This document shows positions 33,748 through 42,230 of a stretch of 64,000 bases of DNA, piece by piece. Positions within the stretch are counted from its first letter, which is position 1; the number at the start of each line of letters is the position of its first letter. Position numbers and translations under genes: made by a program. A model generated the notes under the pieces. That model had not been told where the DNA came from, did not search any database, and saw nothing but the letters and a program-made list of their open reading frames with translations. Source of the DNA: Labrys okinawensis (lineage in GTDB: Bacteria > Pseudomonadota > Alphaproteobacteria > Rhizobiales > Labraceae); the NCBI RefSeq assembly GCF_002982075.1, contig NZ_PUEJ01000015.1, positions 1 through 64,000 of the forward strand, written 5' to 3'.

Positions 33748-36700
33748 TCAGTCCAGCCTCAAGCCATATTCGGCCGCGCTCTCCACCAGCACCTCGGCGA
33801 AGGCCTGGGCCAGGGTCGAGGGGGCGAAGAGATCATAGGCCGGCTCGTCGGAGACCTGGTGCAGCAGGACCGGGATCTGCGCCATCAGGGTGCGCGCGAC
33901 ATGGCCCTGCCCGAACACGCGCGGATGCAGGTCGATCCGACATAGTTTCATCAGGACGCTGCGCGCCTTGGGCCCCGACAGGCGCAGCACGCCGAAGGCC
34001 GAGGAGAGATCGACCACCGAGGCGCTCTCGCCGAGCGCATGCTTGAGGCTGACGGCAAGACTGCCCGGACGTCCGTGCTTGTCCAGCACCAGCCAGTCGC
34101 CAGGCCCGAGCGAGAGCAGCTTCAGCGCCCCCGAGACCGCCGACCGGCCGGGCTCCGGCAGATCGAGGCCGAACTCGGCCTGGAGCGCCCGGCGCAGGCC
34201 CGCCTCCCCGCCCCGGCGCAGCTTGATCTCGGCGATATCGGGGCTGCGCTCGGCCAGTTGCACCTCGGCGACGCGATCGGAAGGACGATCGGGGATCAGG
34301 GCGTGATGACCGGGCACCGAACGCGGCAGGACCAGCGGCTCGACGGCCCCGACCGGCGAAGCATCCTTCACCCTGAGATTGTCCGGATCGACGAAATGCG
34401 GAGAAACGATGGTGACGTCGCAGGCCTCGCCGCGCACGGGATCGGCGGCATGAAGCCTCTGCCCGATCCGCTCCCTGCCCCCGCGCAGCAGGGCAAGGCC
34501 GATGAAGCCCTTCCCCTCGGTGGTCGGGCAGGCAGCGGTGACGAAGCCGAGGCTTTCCTTCGACTCCGGCGTCGCCGTGAGATGGGCACCGGCCCGCAGC
34601 TTGCGGCCGGGATCGTCCACCTTCACGCCGACCAGGACGAGGCGTCCGGGGTCGGCAAGGCCAGGGCGGCCCGCCAGGACGCGGCCGACATAATCGCCCT
34701 TCTTCTTGAGCATGCGCCCGAGGCCGAGATCGGCGGCCGTGGTCTGGCCGTTGAGCTCGCTGCCGGCGACATGCCCCTTCTCGATCCGAAGCAGGTTGAG
34801 GGCATCGAGCCCATAGGGCTTGATGCCGAAGGGCTTGCCGGCGCCGAGGATCGCTTCCCACACCGGCTCGGCATGGCCTGAGGGCACGCTGACCTCATAG
34901 GCGAGTTCGCCCGAGAAAGAGATGCGGAAAAGCCGGCCGGAAACCCCGGCGATCACGGCCTCGGCGACGGCCATGAAAGGGAAAGCGGCGTCGTCGAGAT
35001 CCTGGCTGGTGATGCGGGCGAGCACCGCCCGGGCCTTCGGGCCTGCCACGGCGAAAGTCGCCCATTGATCGGCGACATTGGTGATCTCAACGTCGAGATC
35101 GGGCCAAACCGCCTGGTGGTGGAATTCCAGATGCTCCAGCACCGGCCCGGCATTGGCCGTGGTGGTGGTGACGAAATAATGGTCCTCGGCCAATCTCGAC
35201 GTGGTGCCGTCGTCGAGGACGATGCCGTCCTCGCGCAGCATCAGGCCGTAACGGGCCCGTCCCACGGGCAGGGACGAAAAGGTGTTGGCATAGATGCGGT
35301 CTAGAAAGGCGCCGGCGTCGCGGCCTTGGATGTCGATCTTGCCAAGCGAGGAGGCGTCGGTGACGCCGACGGCCTCGCGCACGGCCTTGGCCTCGGCCAG
35401 CACCGGCGCCCAGCTGGTATCGCGTGAGGGGGAATAGACCAGAGGCCGCAGCCAGAGCCCGAGCCTGACGAAGACGGCGCCATGCCGCGAATGCCAGTCA
35501 TGCAGAGCCAGGCGGCGCTTGGGACGGAAATGCTCGCCCGTCTCGGCCCCGGCCAGCGCACCGAAGGAGACCGGCGAGGCATAGGGCCGGGAGGTCGGCA
35601 GGCCGGTCTCGGCAAGGCTCTCGCCCTTCTCGGCGGCGAGGATGGCGCTGCCGACGAGGCCGCCGGTCTTGCCCTGGTCGGTCGCCATGCCATGCGTGGT
35701 GTAGCGCTTGGCATGCTCGACATGGGCATAGCCCTCACGCACCGCCAGCCGCAGGTCGTCGGCGGTGACGTCGTGCTGCAGGTCGACGAAGGCCTTGCTC
35801 GCGCCGCGCGAAGGCCGGACCTCCCAGAAAGGCTGGGGCGGCGTGCCCTCCCCCTCCACACCGGCGGCATCGCCGACGATCTCGATCCGGTCATTGCCCC
35901 GGGCGCGGAAGGCCACGGCCTTGTCGTCCCATTCGAACGGCAGGCGGGCCTGGCCGGCGAGCTGCAGCCGGGGATCGTGCCCGCCGGAGATGCAGAGCAG
36001 ATCGGCCAGCAGCATTTGCGGCCGCAGCCTCGCCGCGACCGGCGTGATGGTCAGGACATGCAGCGGCGCGCCCTCGGTGGCCGAGACCTGCGAGCCGAAC
36101 CAGACGGGGATGCCGGATCGCTCCGCCTCGCGGCCGGCCGCCGAATCGGGCCTGGTGTCGATGATGCCGGCGATCTCGACGCCGGCAGCGGCAAGCTGCC
36201 TGGCCGAAGCATAGGCGCGGTCATTGTTGACGAAGAAGGCCGCCCTTCGCCCCGGTGCCACCCCGAAGCGTGCGACATAAGTCGCCGCAGCCGACGCCAG
36301 CATCACGCCCGGCCGGTCATTGCCGGGGAAGGCGATCAGGCGTTCCTGCGCGCCGGTGGCGAGCACGATCCGGCCCGGGCGGATGATCCACTGGCGTTGG
36401 CGCACCTCGTGCGGCCTCGGCACGGCGCGGTGATCGGCCACCCGCTCGACGGCGCCGACCACCAGCCCGTCATAGAGGCCATAGGCGCCGGTGCGGTTGA
36501 GCAGCGTCACCTCGGGAAGCGCCGCGAGTTCGGCAAGCTTGTCGGTCAGGTCGTCGCGCGCCGCGGGATCGAGCAGCGCCGAGCCACCAAAGGCGAAATC
36601 CTGCTCCAGCACGATCACGCGCTGGCCGGCCCGCCCGGCCGCCAGGGCGCTGTCGAGCCCCGATGGCCCGGAGCCAACGATCAGGAGGTCGCAATGGGCA

Positions 36701-37200
36701 TGCATGGTGTCGTAGCTGTCGGGATCGGGCTCCCGCGCTGCCCGTCCCAGCCCCGCCGCGCGGCGGATCAACGGCTCATAGACCTTTTCCCACCAGGCCG
36801 CCGGCCACATGAAGGTCTTGTAGTAGAAACCCGCCGGCAGGAAGGGCGACAGCCAGCCATTCACCGCGCCGAGATCGAAGCCGAGCGTGGGCCAGCGGTT
36901 CTGGCTCACCGCCTCCAGCCCCTCGAAGAGCTCGATGGTGGTGACGGGGATATTGGGTTCGCGCCGGGCGCCGGCACGCAGTTCCACCAGGGCCGAGGGC
37001 TCTTCCGCTCCGGCCGTGAAGATGCCGCGCGGCCGGTGATATTTGAACGAGCGCCCGACGATGCGCACGCCATTGGCCAGGAGGGCCGAGGCCAGGGTAT
37101 CGCCGCGATAGCCATGCAGGATCTTGCCGTCGAAGCGGAAGGACAACGGCTTGCCGCGGTCGATCTGGCCGCCCTCGGCGAGGCGATAGGGCCCGCTCAT
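33748..37200 (-). CDS. soxA: Sarcosine oxidase alpha subunit fused to gamma subunit
   Basis: 1150 residues, about 150-200 longer than usual SoxA. Residues 1-952 are alpha: an N-terminal 2Fe-2S-like domain with FRFDGKILHGYRGDTLASAL, an NAD/FAD loop LLIVGSGPSGLDSALAAGRAG (near 173-192), and two folate-binding GCV_T-like modules (about 560-930). Residues 953-1150 match the gamma subunit: LAERSPDIAEIKLRRG, GLDLPEPGRSA, LGPGDWLVLDK and VVDLSSAFGVLRLSGPKARSVL. No stop or start separates them, so this is a true alpha-gamma fusion. Heterotetrameric sarcosine oxidase turns sarcosine into glycine, H2O2 and methylene-THF. Overlaps soxD by ATGA. Confidence 0.93.
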   Translation of the reverse strand: MSGPYRLAEGGQIDRGKPLSFRFDGKILHGYRGDTLASALLANGVRIVGRSFKYHRPRGIFTAGAEEPSALVELRAGARREPNIPVTTIELFEGLEAVSQNRWPTLGFDLGAVNGWLSPFLPAGFYYKTFMWPAAWWEKVYEPLIRRAAGLGRAAREPDPDSYDTMHAHCDLLIVGSGPSGLDSALAAGRAGQRVIVLEQDFAFGGSALLDPAARDDLTDKLAELAALPEVTLLNRTGAYGLYDGLVVGAVERVADHRAVPRPHEVRQRQWIIRPGRIVLATGAQERLIAFPGNDRPGVMLASAAATYVARFGVAPGRRAAFFVNNDRAYASARQLAAAGVEIAGIIDTRPDSAAGREAERSGIPVWFGSQVSATEGAPLHVLTITPVAARLRPQMLLADLLCISGGHDPRLQLAGQARLPFEWDDKAVAFRARGNDRIEIVGDAAGVEGEGTPPQPFWEVRPSRGASKAFVDLQHDVTADDLRLAVREGYAHVEHAKRYTTHGMATDQGKTGGLVGSAILAAEKGESLAETGLPTSRPYASPVSFGALAGAETGEHFRPKRRLALHDWHSRHGAVFVRLGLWLRPLVYSPSRDTSWAPVLAEAKAVREAVGVTDASSLGKIDIQGRDAGAFLDRIYANTFSSLPVGRARYGLMLREDGIVLDDGTTSRLAEDHYFVTTTTANAGPVLEHLEFHHQAVWPDLDVEITNVADQWATFAVAGPKARAVLARITSQDLDDAAFPFMAVAEAVIAGVSGRLFRISFSGELAYEVSVPSGHAEPVWEAILGAGKPFGIKPYGLDALNLLRIEKGHVAGSELNGQTTAADLGLGRMLKKKGDYVGRVLAGRPGLADPGRLVLVGVKVDDPGRKLRAGAHLTATPESKESLGFVTAACPTTEGKGFIGLALLRGGRERIGQRLHAADPVRGEACDVTIVSPHFVDPDNLRVKDASPVGAVEPLVLPRSVPGHHALIPDRPSDRVAEVQLAERSPDIAEIKLRRGGEAGLRRALQAEFGLDLPEPGRSAVSGALKLLSLGPGDWLVLDKHGRPGSLAVSLKHALGESASVVDLSSAFGVLRLSGPKARSVLMKLCRIDLHPRVFGQGHVARTLMAQIPVLLHQVSDEPAYDLFAPSTLAQAFAEVLVESAAEYGLRLD

Positions 37201-37478
37201 GCCGGACGCTCCGGCAGGGCGATCTCGTCATGCCTGCTGACGACGGCCTGGATCTCGTGGCTGACGGTATCGCGCAGCACCTTCAGCACCTGCCGGCAGC
37301 CATGCACATGCTGCCACCATTCCAGGTGCCAGCCCGCCGGATTGGCCCGCTCATAGACATAATCGTAATAGGCTTGCGCCTCGGCCTCTTCGCCCGGCCG
37401 CCGCACCGAGGCATCGCCCCGATAGCGGAACTCGACCTCGTCACGCAGGCCGCAATGGGGACAGGCAATTCTCAGCAT
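37197..37478 (-). CDS. soxD: Sarcosine oxidase delta subunit
   Basis: 93 residues, normal for SoxD. The zinc ligands C6 and C9 (ACPHCG), H59 and C61 (HVHGC) are present, with EFRYRGDASVRRP and YERANPAGWHLEWWQHV between them. It is a structural zinc-binding subunit of the oxidase. Its stop overlaps the soxA start; a palindromic repeat separates it from soxB upstream. Confidence 0.95.
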   Translation of the reverse strand: MLRIACPHCGLRDEVEFRYRGDASVRRPGEEAEAQAYYDYVYERANPAGWHLEWWQHVHGCRQVLKVLRDTVSHEIQAVVSRHDEIALPERPA

Positions 37479-37507
37479 GACGGGGAGGCCTTGGCATTAA
37501 AGCTCGA

Positions 37508-37610
37508 CGTCATTGCGAGCCCGGCCAATCCATATGGATTGGCTCGAGCGAAGCAACCCAGGGGCCAAAGGGCGCAAAGGCTGGATTGCTTCGCTACGCT
37601 CGCAATGACG
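37508..37610. repeat. GTCATTGCGAG inverted repeat with an inserted palindrome
   Basis: Begins CGTCATTGCGAGC and ends CTGGATTGCTTCGCTACGCT followed by CGCAATGACG, the family seen at 6973-7052. One arm is interrupted by CCAATCCATATGGATTGG, a separate palindrome, after which the arm continues with GAGCGAAGCAA. It sits between soxB and soxD, within an operon. Confidence 0.82.
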
Positions 37611-37637
37611 ATAAATGCTGCCACGGGCTCGCCCATC

Positions 37638-38903
37638 TCAATGCATCCAGGCATAGGGGCCGATGCCCCGTTCATCGATCACCCGCCCCTCCCGGAAGCG
37701 CTCCAGGCCGAAATGGGCGATCAGCGGGTGGGGCGCGCCGGTCGCCACCAGATGGGCGGTGGTAAAGCCGCCGGCGGGGATCGCCTTGAAGCCGCCATAG
37801 CACCAGCCGCCATTGAGATAGAGATTGCGCACCGGCGTGGTGGAGATGATGGGATTGCCGTCGGCTGTCATGTCCATCGCCCCGCCCCATTGGCGCAGCA
37901 CGCGCAGGCGCCCCAGGGCCGGCATCAGCGTGAGGCCGGCCGCCAGCACGTCCTCCACCATCGGCAGGCTGCCGCGCCTTGCATAGGAATTGTAGCCGTC
38001 GAGCGCGCCACCGAAGACGAGGCCGCCCTTGTCCGACTGGCTGACATAGAAATGCCCGGCGCCATAGGTGACGACGCAGTCGATCAGCGGCTTGACGGCC
38101 TCGGAGACGAAGGCCTGCAGCACATGGGTCTCCAGCGGCAGGCGGAAGCCCGCCATCGCCGCCAGCAGCGAGGAATGCCCGGCCACGGCGAACAGCACCT
38201 TGCCGGCGCGGATGCTGCCGAGGCTGGTCTCCACGCCGGTCACGGCATCGCCCTCACGCGTGATGCCCGTGACCTCGCACTTCTCCACGATGTCGACGCC
38301 GCGCCGGTCTGCGGCGCGGGCATAGCCCCAGGCCACCGCATCGTGGCGCACCGTGCCGCCGCGCCTCTGCAGGAAGCCGCCGAGCACGGGAAAGCGGCCA
38401 TTGTCGACATCCACCAGCGGCACCAGGCGCTTGACGCCGTCCTTGTCGAGCAGCTCGGCATCGACGCCTTCCAGCAGCATCTGGTTGGCCCGCCGGGCGA
38501 GCAGATCGCGCTGCCCATCCGCATGCACGAGATTGAGGGCACCGCGCTGCGAGACCATGGCGTTGTAGTTGAGCTCGGCCTCCAGCCCCTCCCACAATCG
38601 CAGCGAAAAATCGTAGAAGCGGATGTTTTCGGGCGAGAAATAATTGGAACGGATGATGGTGGTGTTGCGCCCGACATTGCCGAGCCCGATGCCGCCGCGC
38701 TCCAGCACCGCAACATTGGTGATGCCGTGATTCTTGGCAAGGTAGTAGGCGGTGGCCAGGCCATGCCCGCCGCCGCCGACGATCACCACGTCATAGGCCT
38801 GCTTGGGCGCCGCCTTGCGCCAGGCCGGCCCCCAGCCGCGATGTCCGCGCAGCGCCTCATAGGCCAAGCGAAATCCCGAATAGGCGGAAGAGATGACGGA
38901 CAT
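37638..38903 (-). CDS. soxB: Sarcosine oxidase beta subunit
   Basis: 421 residues. The FAD loop is DVVIVGGGGHGLATAYYLA (residues 38-56). LERGGIGLGNVGRNTTIIRSNY and GGTVRHDAVAWGYARA follow; H187 in the latter probably corresponds to the histidine that binds FMN covalently in the Corynebacterium enzyme. The C-terminus has LNGGWCYGGFKAIPAGG, normal for the family. It carries the sarcosine oxidation site. First gene of soxB-soxD-soxA on the minus strand, 159 bases from soxD with a repeat between. Confidence 0.94.
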   Translation of the reverse strand: MSVISSAYSGFRLAYEALRGHRGWGPAWRKAAPKQAYDVVIVGGGGHGLATAYYLAKNHGITNVAVLERGGIGLGNVGRNTTIIRSNYFSPENIRFYDFSLRLWEGLEAELNYNAMVSQRGALNLVHADGQRDLLARRANQMLLEGVDAELLDKDGVKRLVPLVDVDNGRFPVLGGFLQRRGGTVRHDAVAWGYARAADRRGVDIVEKCEVTGITREGDAVTGVETSLGSIRAGKVLFAVAGHSSLLAAMAGFRLPLETHVLQAFVSEAVKPLIDCVVTYGAGHFYVSQSDKGGLVFGGALDGYNSYARRGSLPMVEDVLAAGLTLMPALGRLRVLRQWGGAMDMTADGNPIISTTPVRNLYLNGGWCYGGFKAIPAGGFTTAHLVATGAPHPLIAHFGLERFREGRVIDERGIGPYAWMH

Positions 38904-39114
38904 GGGCTCCGCTGTGATGCCGCGAGGGCGCCGGCCCGACGCAGGCGCCCTCCCGACTTAAGCACCTCGCCCGCCGCTGGCAATCGAAACACCGACGCAG
39001 GCTTCCATTTTTCTCGCCGGCTCTTTGGAACCAGGACGACAGGGCCAAAGCGCCCGCCCCGATCGTCCGCCGCGCCATGCCGCAATTTTCTCCCAATTTT
39101 TCCGCCCTTCCGGT

Positions 39115-39142
39115 CTTGCCCCGCGCGGCGCATATCTATATG
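39115..39142 (+). promoter_or_regulatory. Candidate promoter of tRNA-Ser
   Basis: CTTGCC (39115-39120), 16 bases, TATATG (39137-39142), ending 18 bases before the mature tRNA start. It is the only AT-rich -10-like site in this GC-rich stretch. Confidence 0.5.
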
Positions 39143-39160
39143 AAGCGCCCGACCAGCTGC

Positions 39161-39250
39161 GGAGAGGTGGCAGAGTGGTTGAATGCACCGCACTCGAAAT
39201 GCGGCATGGGGGCAACTCCATCGGGGGTTCAAATCCCTCCCTCTCCGCCA
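39161..39250 (+). tRNA. tRNA-Ser (anticodon CGA)
   Basis: A complete class II cloverleaf of 90 bases including encoded CCA. Acceptor strands GGAGAGG/CCTCTCC pair (with discriminator G); the anticodon stem CCGCA/TGCGG carries loop CTCGAAA with anticodon CGA at 39195-39197. A long variable arm follows, as in tRNA-Ser, then the T arm with GGTTCAAATCC. It reads UCG codons. Confidence 0.97.
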
Positions 39251-39350
39251 TTTATCCCTGAAATCGTTGATCTTTTTGACGTGGAGGCAAGTAACCTCTC
39301 GGAGCGCTTTGGCTTTGTCAATTAAATGGACTGTCACCGGAACGGTAAGC

Positions 39351-39710
39351 CTATAGCCGGCTGCGCAGCTCCGCCAGGTCGGCGGCGAACCAGATATCCT
39401 GCCCGCGATTGGCTTCCCGCACGAAATCGCGCAGGGCGTCGCTACCGGCGATCCAGGCCGAGATGTCGCCGATCACGGCGAGGCGCAGGCGGTAATTGAC
39501 GAATTTCTGCACCACCGTGCCGGCGAGCCGCGTGCGCAAGCGGAAGAAATCGTCAGCGAGCCGGGCGACGGGAATCGCGATCATAGTCGCCTCCTGCTCC
39601 CAGGCCTTGCCGAGAAAGCAGTTCACATCGCCCTCGCCGGCGAGTTTCTCGCCGTCCCCGGCGCAGACCAGCACCCTGACCCCCTCGATCTCCTCGACTC
39701 TGTCGCTCAC
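39351..39710 (-). CDS. DUF4180-family protein
   Basis: 119 residues from GTG 39710, preferred because GGGAGAAG stands just before it; the frame is open to an upstream ATG at 39737. The C-terminal half has ARLADDFFRLRTRLAGTVVQKFVNYRLRLAVIGDI and DALRDFVREANRGQDIWF, which is the DUF4180 signature as I remember it. Function unknown. It is followed 20 bases after its stop by the tRNA-Ser region on the other strand. The methyltransferase gene lies upstream on the same strand and may be cotranscribed. Confidence 0.82.
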   Translation of the reverse strand: MSDRVEEIEGVRVLVCAGDGEKLAGEGDVNCFLGKAWEQEATMIAIPVARLADDFFRLRTRLAGTVVQKFVNYRLRLAVIGDISAWIAGSDALRDFVREANRGQDIWFAADLAELRSRL

Positions 39711-39758
39711 GGTACTTCTCCCGAGGGCACCCGCCACGGCGGCATGCGCCCGCCCCTC

Positions 39759-40262
39759 TCAGACAATCTCGTAGATGTGATATTGGTCGCCCGTCGCCTG
39801 GGGAAAGTCCCGGCGCCGGAAGGCGGGCGGCACCTCGCCGTCCACCAGGGCGATGTCGACATTGGAGATATAGAAGCCGCCCTTCGCCATCAGACCGGGC
39901 AGATAAGCGATGATGTCGGCCACGATCGGCACGGCGCCCTGCCTGTCCTTGAGGCCGAGATCGGAATGGGCCAGCGCAGCCTTGCGCGGCAGACGCTCGG
40001 CGGCGGTGCGGATGGTCTCGGCGATATCGCCGAGGAAGAGCAGTTCGTCCGCCGGGCGCACGAAGACATTGGGGCTCACCCTGATGTCGAAGGCATAGAT
40101 GTCCCGATCGGGGAAGTTCTGGCGCAAATGGTCATAGGTCCGGCCGTGGCCGAGACCGAATTCGAGAACCGGCCCCTCGACGCCCCGGACGAGTTCGACC
40201 GCAAGGTCGAGGCAGTTGCGCTGGGCCGTCATGCGATTGATGAAATTATCGAGGTAGCTCAT
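39759..40262 (-). CDS. Class I SAM-dependent methyltransferase
   Basis: 167 residues from ATG 40262 (MSYLDNFINRMTAQRNCLDL); the frame is open further upstream but the added residues look non-coding. Motif I is VLEFGLGHGRTYDHLR (residues 32-47), followed by DIYAFDIRVSPN, the acidic end of the second strand. The protein is short, with a Rossmann core only and no substrate domain. The acceptor is unknown. It faces a possible small RNA on the plus strand starting within 250 bases. Confidence 0.78.
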   Translation of the reverse strand: MSYLDNFINRMTAQRNCLDLAVELVRGVEGPVLEFGLGHGRTYDHLRQNFPDRDIYAFDIRVSPNVFVRPADELLFLGDIAETIRTAAERLPRKAALAHSDLGLKDRQGAVPIVADIIAYLPGLMAKGGFYISNVDIALVDGEVPPAFRRRDFPQATGDQYHIYEIV

Positions 40263-40487
40263 TATCCATTTCACATCATTGCAGAAAACCCGGCCGGGCG
40301 CCGGAAGCCGGTTTCCGGAGGCTGTTTCCGGAGCGGATATGCCGGCCGTCATAAGCCACCGGCCCGCAGCGAGGCAAGCGGTCCTGCAGGCTCCGGCAAG
40401 CCGGGCAAGGCGGCGGCCGCAGCCTGCGGGTCTCTTCCAATGTCCGTCAAATTTGCCGGTGTGCGCGAACACAGCGTAGCGGCTAAG

Positions 40488-40610
40488 TTGATTCTGCGAA
40501 CGGCGCGGCAATCTCCGAACAGATCCCCTCCCTGCCGTGTTGTTCGCGTCTTTCCAGCTCGTCTCTCTCTCGTCTAACCTCCCAGCCCGCGTAAGCGGGC
40601 TTTTTCTTTT
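40488..40610 (+). ncRNA. Candidate small RNA with intrinsic terminator
   Basis: A textbook terminator lies at 40584-40610: AGCCCGC-GTAA-GCGGGC followed by TTTTTCTTTT on the plus strand. No plus-strand gene exists within 6 kb upstream except tRNA-Ser, so an unannotated transcript must end here. TTGATT at 40488 could be a -35 box. Just before the terminator stands AACCTCCC, an anti-Shine-Dalgarno-like motif typical of alphaproteobacterial regulatory RNAs. The 5' end is uncertain. Confidence 0.4.
40584..40610 (+). terminator. Intrinsic terminator on the plus strand
   Basis: Six-to-seven-pair GC stem AGCCCGC/GCGGGCT, tetraloop GTAA, T-rich tail TTTTTCTTTT. It reads plus, opposite to both flanking genes. 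Confidence 0.85.
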
Positions 40611-40658
40611 CCTGCCTGCATTGAGCGAGGGGGCTGGGTTGCATCAGCTTCCGTTCGG

Positions 40659-40925
40659 TTATCCCCGGGAATAGGGAATGCCGATCTCGGCCCGTTCCAG
40701 CAGCCATTCCCAATGGCCGCGGGCATAGCCGCGCGAGACGTCGGCAAGCAGCTTGGCCATCTCGGCCTCGAGCGCGGAGATTTCCGCCATGGCGTGGCTG
40801 TTGGCGACCAGCAGGACGCGCACGGCCATACGCGCATCGCCGTCGCAATCGGCGATGACGCGCTCCACGTCCGCCTCCAGATCCTCCGGCAAAGCCCGTT
40901 CGGATTTGCTGGCCTGCGACGTCAT
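40659..40925 (-). CDS. Conserved hypothetical protein (88 residues)
   Basis: Starts at ATG 40925, which has GGGAG at good spacing; the longer frame to 40976 has none. The segment PEDLEADVERVIADCDGDARMAVRVLLVANSHAMAEI resembles a small helical family widespread in rhizobia (pattern IxxCxGDARxxVxxLLVAN, from memory) that has no assigned function. The C-terminus SRGYARGHWEWLLE also fits that family. No signal peptide or metal site. Single gene. Confidence 0.72.
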   Translation of the reverse strand: MTSQASKSERALPEDLEADVERVIADCDGDARMAVRVLLVANSHAMAEISALEAEMAKLLADVSRGYARGHWEWLLERAEIGIPYSRG

Positions 40926-41106
40926 TGGCGGATCTCCCTGTTCAGAAAACCGAAATCGGCTGGTATCTCGCTCCACCGTGACGATGCACGAATTCCGCCC
41001 AGCCGGTTCCTGCCGCTGCCGGCAAAACGTTGGACGACTTCGGAATCGAGACCGGAAAATTAGGCGAGCTCGCCGTGCCTGTCGAGTATTTTGTTCATGT
41101 TATGTT

Positions 41107-41369
41107 CTGATATCGACAGCGCCGGTGCGCCCCACCCGAGGCTCTACGCAGCGCGCTCGCGGCCGCTTCAAAAATTTCTCGCCGAGGCACGGAACCAAAC
41201 CCCGGCCCACTGGTTGAGTTCGCAGTCGGATGCCTTGAGACCGTTCCTGGCATTCGAGCGGGCCCGCCCGCATGACTTCGAGCTGTTGACGCACTCGTGG
41301 TTTTCTCGGGCTTTGCGGCCCGACCCAACGACCCAACTGCCGGGTGCCCCCGCATCCGGCTTTTTCTTT
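41107..41369 (+). ncRNA. Candidate small RNA ending at strong terminator
   Basis: The plus strand between two minus-strand genes ends in GCCGGGTGC-CCCC-GCATCCGGC (41339-41360, nine pairs with one G-T) followed by TTTTTCTTT. No plus-strand gene precedes it. TATGTT at 41101 could be a -10 box for a start near 41112. Longer plus-strand reading frames across this region have no family resemblance. The extent is a guess; only the terminator is firm. Confidence 0.4.
41339..41369 (+). terminator. Intrinsic terminator on the plus strand
   Basis: Nine-pair stem GCCGGGTGC/GCATCCGGC with CCCC loop and TTTTTCTTT tail. It lies 19 bases before the end of the opposing transglycosylase gene, so it could also limit antisense transcription. 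Confidence 0.8.
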
Positions 41370-41387
41370 GGGCGGCCGGCACCGGCC

Positions 41388-42230
41388 TCAATTGCGCAGC
41401 ACCGCGCAGCTGCCACCGGCCTGGTGCAGCCTGTCGCAGATGAGGCCCGCCTCACGCATGCTGCGTGCCGGCAAGCGGACACGATAAAAGGCCCGCCGCC
41501 CGCGCCCGGCCATGCGCGTGCCGATGATCAAGGTCTCCCGGCCCGCCAGGATGGCCGGGAAGCGCTTGACCGCCCGCTCATAGGAGGCGATGGCGATCGC
41601 CTTGGAGAAATTGCCGGACAGCTGCACGCCGAAGGGCGCATAGGGCCCTTCGATCATGCGCGGCGCCTCCTTGCGCACAGCCGTGACGACGGCGAGGCAA
41701 TTGGCCGGCTTGGCTGGCTCCCGCTCACGCTTGAGCCCGTCGGCGGAAGCCCAGTCATAGACGCTGCGATGGGTGATGAAGCGGACATAGGCCTCGGTTT
41801 CCGCCGGCAAATAGCGCTGCCGCGTGAACCAGTCCGACAGGCGCCTGGGGCCGGCATTGTAGGCCGCGAGCGCCAGTCCCCAATTGCCGAACTGGTTCTT
41901 CAGCGCGGTGAGATAGGCGGCGGAAGCCGGTATCGCCTTTTCGGGATCGAAGGGATCGTCGAGCTTCCATTCGGCCGCCGTGCCCGGCATGAACTGGGCG
42001 ATGCCCTGGGCGCCGGCGCTGGACGTGACGCCGGGCCGGAAGCTGCTCTCGCGCCAGATCAGCCGCGTGAAGAGCTCGGGCGGAATGTCGTTGGCGCGCG
42101 CCGAGGTCTCGATCAGGCGGCAGATCGCCTCGTCCAGGCTCTCCTGGCGCGCCTGGGCTTTGCCCGGCGTGGCAAGGCAAGCGAAAACCGCCAGCAGGAG
42201 GGCAGCAGCGAAGAGATAGCGAACAGTCAC
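41388..42230 (-). CDS. Lytic transglycosylase (SLT domain) with SPOR-like tail
   Basis: 280 residues from GTG 42230, chosen so that a signal peptide (VRYLFAAALLLAVFACLA) begins the protein; an ATG at 42272 would add 14 residues. The SLT domain holds the catalytic E61 in LIWRESSFRP, then SSAGAQGIAQFMPGTA and GLALAAYNAGPRRL. Residues about 200-280 (FGVQLSGNFSKAIAIASYER, then AGLICDRLHQAGGSCAVL) resemble a SPOR domain, which binds denuded glycan at division sites. It cleaves peptidoglycan strands in the periplasm. Confidence 0.88.
   Translation of the reverse strand: MTVRYLFAAALLLAVFACLATPGKAQARQESLDEAICRLIETSARANDIPPELFTRLIWRESSFRPGVTSSAGAQGIAQFMPGTAAEWKLDDPFDPEKAIPASAAYLTALKNQFGNWGLALAAYNAGPRRLSDWFTRQRYLPAETEAYVRFITHRSVYDWASADGLKREREPAKPANCLAVVTAVRKEAPRMIEGPYAPFGVQLSGNFSKAIAIASYERAVKRFPAILAGRETLIIGTRMAGRGRRAFYRVRLPARSMREAGLICDRLHQAGGSCAVLRN

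Noticed and set aside
35482..37356. 624-codon plus-strand frame opposite soxA
   Set aside because: No recognisable motif; soxA on the minus strand has clear flavin and folate domains.
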